Below, in pieces: positions 61,078 to 64,000 of a DNA stretch of 64,000 bases. Where the stretch lies: assembly GCF_013408565.1 (NCBI RefSeq), contig NZ_JACBZX010000001.1, positions 1,612,001 through 1,676,000 of the forward strand, read 5' to 3'. Each line of letters opens with the position of its first letter. Within the stretch, counting starts at the first letter, position 1. Origin of the DNA: Janibacter alkaliphilus. GTDB taxonomy: Bacteria > Actinomycetota > Actinomycetes > Actinomycetales > Dermatophilaceae. The notes beneath the pieces were generated by a model. That model was not told where the DNA came from. It did not search any database and worked only from the letters and a program-made list of their open reading frames with translations. Position numbers and translations under genes: made by a program.

Positions 61078-64000
61078 GTGACCGTCGTCGTCGCCAACCG
61101 CGGGGAGGTGGCGGTCCGGGTGGTGCGAGCGGCCCAGGAGCTGGGCCGCCGCACCGTCGCCCTGGTCACCGCGGACGAGCGGGACGGCCTGGCCGCCCGC
61201 CTCGCCTCGGCCAGCGCGCTGCTGCCGGGCGAGGGGGCGGCGCCCTACCTCGACCCCGGGCTGGTCACCGCGACCGCCCGCGAGCACGGCGGGGAGGGCC
61301 CGGTGCTGCTGCACCCGGGCTACGGCTTCCTCAGCGAGCGCGGCGACCTCGCCCGGGCCTGCGCGGACGCCGGGCTCACCTTCGTCGGCCCTGACGCCGG
61401 GCTGCTCGACCTCTTCGGCGACAAGGGCTCGGCCCGCGAGGCGGCGGTCGCGGCCGACGTGCCGGTCCTGCCGGCCACCGCGGTCGACCCGGACGAGGCG
61501 ACGCTGCTCGCCTTCGCCCAGGAGCAGCACCCGGCCGGGGTGATGATCAAGGCGGCCGGCGGCGGTGGCGGCCGCGGCATGCGCGCGGTGCCGGCCGGTG
61601 AGGACCTGCCCGCGGCCTGGACGCGGGCCGCCTCCGAGGCCGCCCGCACCAGCGGATCCGCGGCGCTCTTCGCCGAGCGCCACGTCGCCCGCGCCCGGCA
61701 CGTCGAGATCCAGGTGATCGGCGACGGCCGGGACGTGATGGCCCTCGGCGACCGGGACTGCACGCTGCAGCGCCGCTTCCAGAAGGTGCTCGAGGTCGCG
61801 CCCGCCCCCGACCTGCCGAGCCGGGTCCGCGACGAGATGCACGCCGCCGCGGTGCGGCTGCTGGCCGGCCGCGGCTACCGGGGGCTGGCCACCGTCGAGC
61901 TGCTCGTCGACGCCGACGACCCGTCGCGCTGGTGGTTCATCGAGGTCAACCCGCGCCTGCAGGTCGAGCACCCGGTGACCGAGATGGTCACCGGCGTCGA
62001 CCTCGTGCTGGCGCAGCTGCGGCTGGCCGAGGGTGCCAGCCTGGCCGACCTCGGCCTCGGCGCGTCGCCGCCGGTGCAGGGGAGCGCGGTCGAGCTCCGG
62101 GTGGCCGCCGAGCGCACCACGAGCAGCGGGGTGCTGCCGGCCCACGGGGTCGTCGAGGAGCTGGTGCTCCCCTCCGGCCCCGGCGTGCGGGTGGACACCT
62201 GGCTAGAGCCGGGAACCCGCGTCGGCGACGGCTTCGACTCGCTGGTGGCCAAGGTCGTCGCGCACAGCGCCGCCGGCCACGACGCGGCCCTGGCCAAGGC
62301 CCGGGCTGCGCTCGGCCAGACCAGGATCGGTGGCCTGCCGACCAACCTCGACCTGCTCGGTGAGCTGCTGCAGCACGAGGCGGTGACCGGCTGGGGCGTG
62401 ACGACCGGCTGGTTCGACGCCAGCGGGCTCGGCGAGCGCGCCGCGCAGGCCGGTGACGGCCCGGCCGGGGAGGTGACCGCGGCCAGCAGCGGCACGGTCG
62501 TCGAGGTGCTCGTCGCCGACGGCCAGCAGGTCGCCGCCGGCGCGCCGCTGGTCGTGCTCGAGGCGATGAAGATGGAGCACGTCGTCCCCGCCCCGGGCAG
62601 CGGGCAGGTCCGGACGGTGCACACCGAGACCGGCGCGACCGTGGCCGAGGGCGTCCGGCTGGTCACCCTCGACCTCGACGCCGACCAGAGCACCGACGGC
62701 GCCGGCGCTGAGGAGATCGACCTGGACGCCCCGCGCGCCGACCTGGCCCGGGTCGAGGAGCGCCGCGCCCATCAGCGCGACGCGGCCCGGCCCGAGGCGG
62801 TGGCCCGCCGGCACGAGCGCGGCCGGCGCACCACCCGGGAGAACCTCGCCGACCTGCTCGATCCCGGCAGCCTCGTCGAGTACGGCGGCTTCGCCGTCGC
62901 CGCCCAGCGGGCCCGGCGCAGCGAGGAGGACCTCATCGCGGCGACCCCCGCCGACGGCATCGTCACCGGGATCGGCCGCGTCGGCGGCGACGACGAGACC
63001 CCCGGGACCCGGTGCGCGGTGCTCGCCTACGACTACACCGTGCTCGCCGGCACCCAGGGCTACCTCAACCACAAGAAGACCGACCGGGTGCTCGAGCTGG
63101 CCCGGGAGCAGCGGCTGCCGGTGGTCCTCTTCGCCGAAGGGGGCGGCGGTCGCCCCGGCGACACCGACACCACCACCGCCAGCGGGCTGGACGTGCCCAC
63201 CTTCGCCACGATGGGCTCGCTCAGCGGGCTGGTGCCCACCGTGGGCATCGCCGCCGGTCGCTGCTTCGCCGGCAACGCCGCCCTGCTCGGCTGCTGCGAC
63301 GTCATCATCGCCAGCCGCGACTCGACCATCGGGATGGGTGGCCCGGCGATGATCGAGGGCGGCGGCCTGGGCCGCTACCGGCCCGAGGAGGTCGGCCCGA
63401 TCGAGGTCCAGGGCAGCAACGGCGTCGTCGACGTCGTCGTCGAGGACGAGGCGGAGGCGGTGGAGGTCGCCCGCCGCTACCTCGGCTACCTGCGCGACGC
63501 GCCGACCGAGGGCTGGCAGGTCCCGGACCCGCGGCGGCTGCGGCACGTCGTCCCGGAGAACCGGGTGCGCGCCTACGACGTGCACCAGGCGATCACCGGG
63601 ATCGCCGACGAGGGCTCGGTGCTCGAGCTGCGTGCCGGCTTCGCGCCCGGGGTGGTCACCGCCTTCGTGCGGGTCGAGGGGCGGGCGATGGGCCTGGTGG
63701 CCAACAACCCCCGGCACCTCGGAGGGGCGATCGATGCGCCGGCCGCGGACAAGCTGGCCCGCTTCCTGCAGCTGTGCGACGCCTACGGGCTGCCGGTGAT
63801 CTCGCTCTGCGACACCCCCGGCTTCATGGTCGGACCGGAGCACGAGGCGACCGCGACGGTCCGCCACTTCGCCCGGCTCTTCGTCATCGGCGCGCACCTG
63901 CGGGTGCCGCTCATCACGATCGTGCTGCGCAAGGCCTACGGGCTCGGGGCGCAGGCGATGGCGGCGGGCAGCTTCCACCGCTCGGCGGCGACCATCGCCT
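61078..64000 (+). CDS. Single-chain acyl-CoA carboxylase (BC-BCCP-CT), 3' partial
   Basis: This biotin-dependent carboxylase is cut by the right edge after about 974 residues. Domain order is biotin carboxylase (VVANRGEVAVRVVRAAQELG, ATP-grasp glycine loop IKAAGGGGGRGMRAV, FIEVNPRLQVEHPVTE), then biotin carrier (VVLEAMKMEHVV, biotin on Lys 498), then carboxyltransferase (ENLADLLDPGSLVEYGGFAV, DTPGFMVGPEHE). All domains in one chain is unusual, since most actinomycete enzymes split alpha and beta subunits. It resembles the long-chain acyl-CoA carboxylase type. GTG 61078 follows GAGGGAGA; the upstream ATG at 61070 is out of frame. Confidence 0.92.
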   Translation, partial: MTVVVANRGEVAVRVVRAAQELGRRTVALVTADERDGLAARLASASALLPGEGAAPYLDPGLVTATAREHGGEGPVLLHPGYGFLSERGDLARACADAGLTFVGPDAGLLDLFGDKGSAREAAVAADVPVLPATAVDPDEATLLAFAQEQHPAGVMIKAAGGGGGRGMRAVPAGEDLPAAWTRAASEAARTSGSAALFAERHVARARHVEIQVIGDGRDVMALGDRDCTLQRRFQKVLEVAPAPDLPSRVRDEMHAAAVRLLAGRGYRGLATVELLVDADDPSRWWFIEVNPRLQVEHPVTEMVTGVDLVLAQLRLAEGASLADLGLGASPPVQGSAVELRVAAERTTSSGVLPAHGVVEELVLPSGPGVRVDTWLEPGTRVGDGFDSLVAKVVAHSAAGHDAALAKARAALGQTRIGGLPTNLDLLGELLQHEAVTGWGVTTGWFDASGLGERAAQAGDGPAGEVTAASSGTVVEVLVADGQQVAAGAPLVVLEAMKMEHVVPAPGSGQVRTVHTETGATVAEGVRLVTLDLDADQSTDGAGAEEIDLDAPRADLARVEERRAHQRDAARPEAVARRHERGRRTTRENLADLLDPGSLVEYGGFAVAAQRARRSEEDLIAATPADGIVTGIGRVGGDDETPGTRCAVLAYDYTVLAGTQGYLNHKKTDRVLELAREQRLPVVLFAEGGGGRPGDTDTTTASGLDVPTFATMGSLSGLVPTVGIAAGRCFAGNAALLGCCDVIIASRDSTIGMGGPAMIEGGGLGRYRPEEVGPIEVQGSNGVVDVVVEDEAEAVEVARRYLGYLRDAPTEGWQVPDPRRLRHVVPENRVRAYDVHQAITGIADEGSVLELRAGFAPGVVTAFVRVEGRAMGLVANNPRHLGGAIDAPAADKLARFLQLCDAYGLPVISLCDTPGFMVGPEHEATATVRHFARLFVIGAHLRVPLITIVLRKAYGLGAQAMAAGSFHRSAATIA

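Overview
The window is very GC-rich (above 70 % by eye), with dense codon-position bias, many GTG starts, 4-bp ATGA/GTGA gene overlaps, a DtxR-type iron box, an actinobacterial LexA box and several leaderless promoters. Gene content (KorAB, a PhoX-family phosphatase, a lipoprotein class F-like sortase, a DUF222/HNH protein, long NuoJ and NuoH tails) points to an actinomycete, probably a Micrococcales/Intrasporangiaceae-like genus. The genus is a guess. I saw no rRNA, tRNA, CRISPR array, transposase or prophage, and no gene-free stretch longer than about 300 bp.

Layout. 1-11.96 kb holds the distal half of a canonical complex I operon, nuoG (cut by the left edge) to nuoN, followed by a polyprenyl diphosphate synthase that may make the menaquinone tail, closed by a strong hairpin terminator. 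12-19.7 kb holds a PhoX phosphatase, a sortase, an iron-regulated HtaA haem protein, a RarD permease, a PLP-barrel protein and a frameshifted sugar-lactone oxidase. 19.9-26.1 kb (minus strand) holds KorAB (2-oxoacid:ferredoxin oxidoreductase), two small proteins (one frameshifted) and an SOS-controlled DUF222/HNH protein. 26.2-35.9 kb is a second nuo cluster, A-(methyltransferase)-B-C-H-I-J-K-L-M-N. It has no D, E, F or G, so it has a membrane pump and a connecting FeS arm but neither an NADH module nor the quinone-site subunit. 36-42.5 kb holds HtpX, aminopeptidase N, a quinone oxidoreductase and an alkylation-repair operon (MGMT, sigma factor, MGMT).

42.6-64 kb is an acyl-CoA catabolism island: enoyl-CoA hydratase, MFS permease, a HAD-ACAD-kinase-TetR operon that reproduces the domains of mammalian ACAD10 as separate genes, SDRs, MDR oxidoreductases, a thioesterase, a MaoC hydratase, an acyl-CoA ligase, three more acyl-CoA dehydrogenases (two forming a probable heteromeric pair), a thiolase, and a single-chain biotin carboxylase/BCCP/carboxyltransferase cut by the right edge. 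Four intergenic regions in the island carry the inverted repeat TGAA-N6-TTCA or a one-mismatch form; at two it lies between the -35 and -10. This suggests one regulon, probably ruled by the TetR at 47885. The most interesting hypotheses are (i) a regulated 4-hydroxyacyl-CoA degradation module and (ii) a ferredoxin-linked partial complex I near KorAB. Several unfamiliar palindromic repeat families also occur, including two six-unit arrays with a ~31-bp period.
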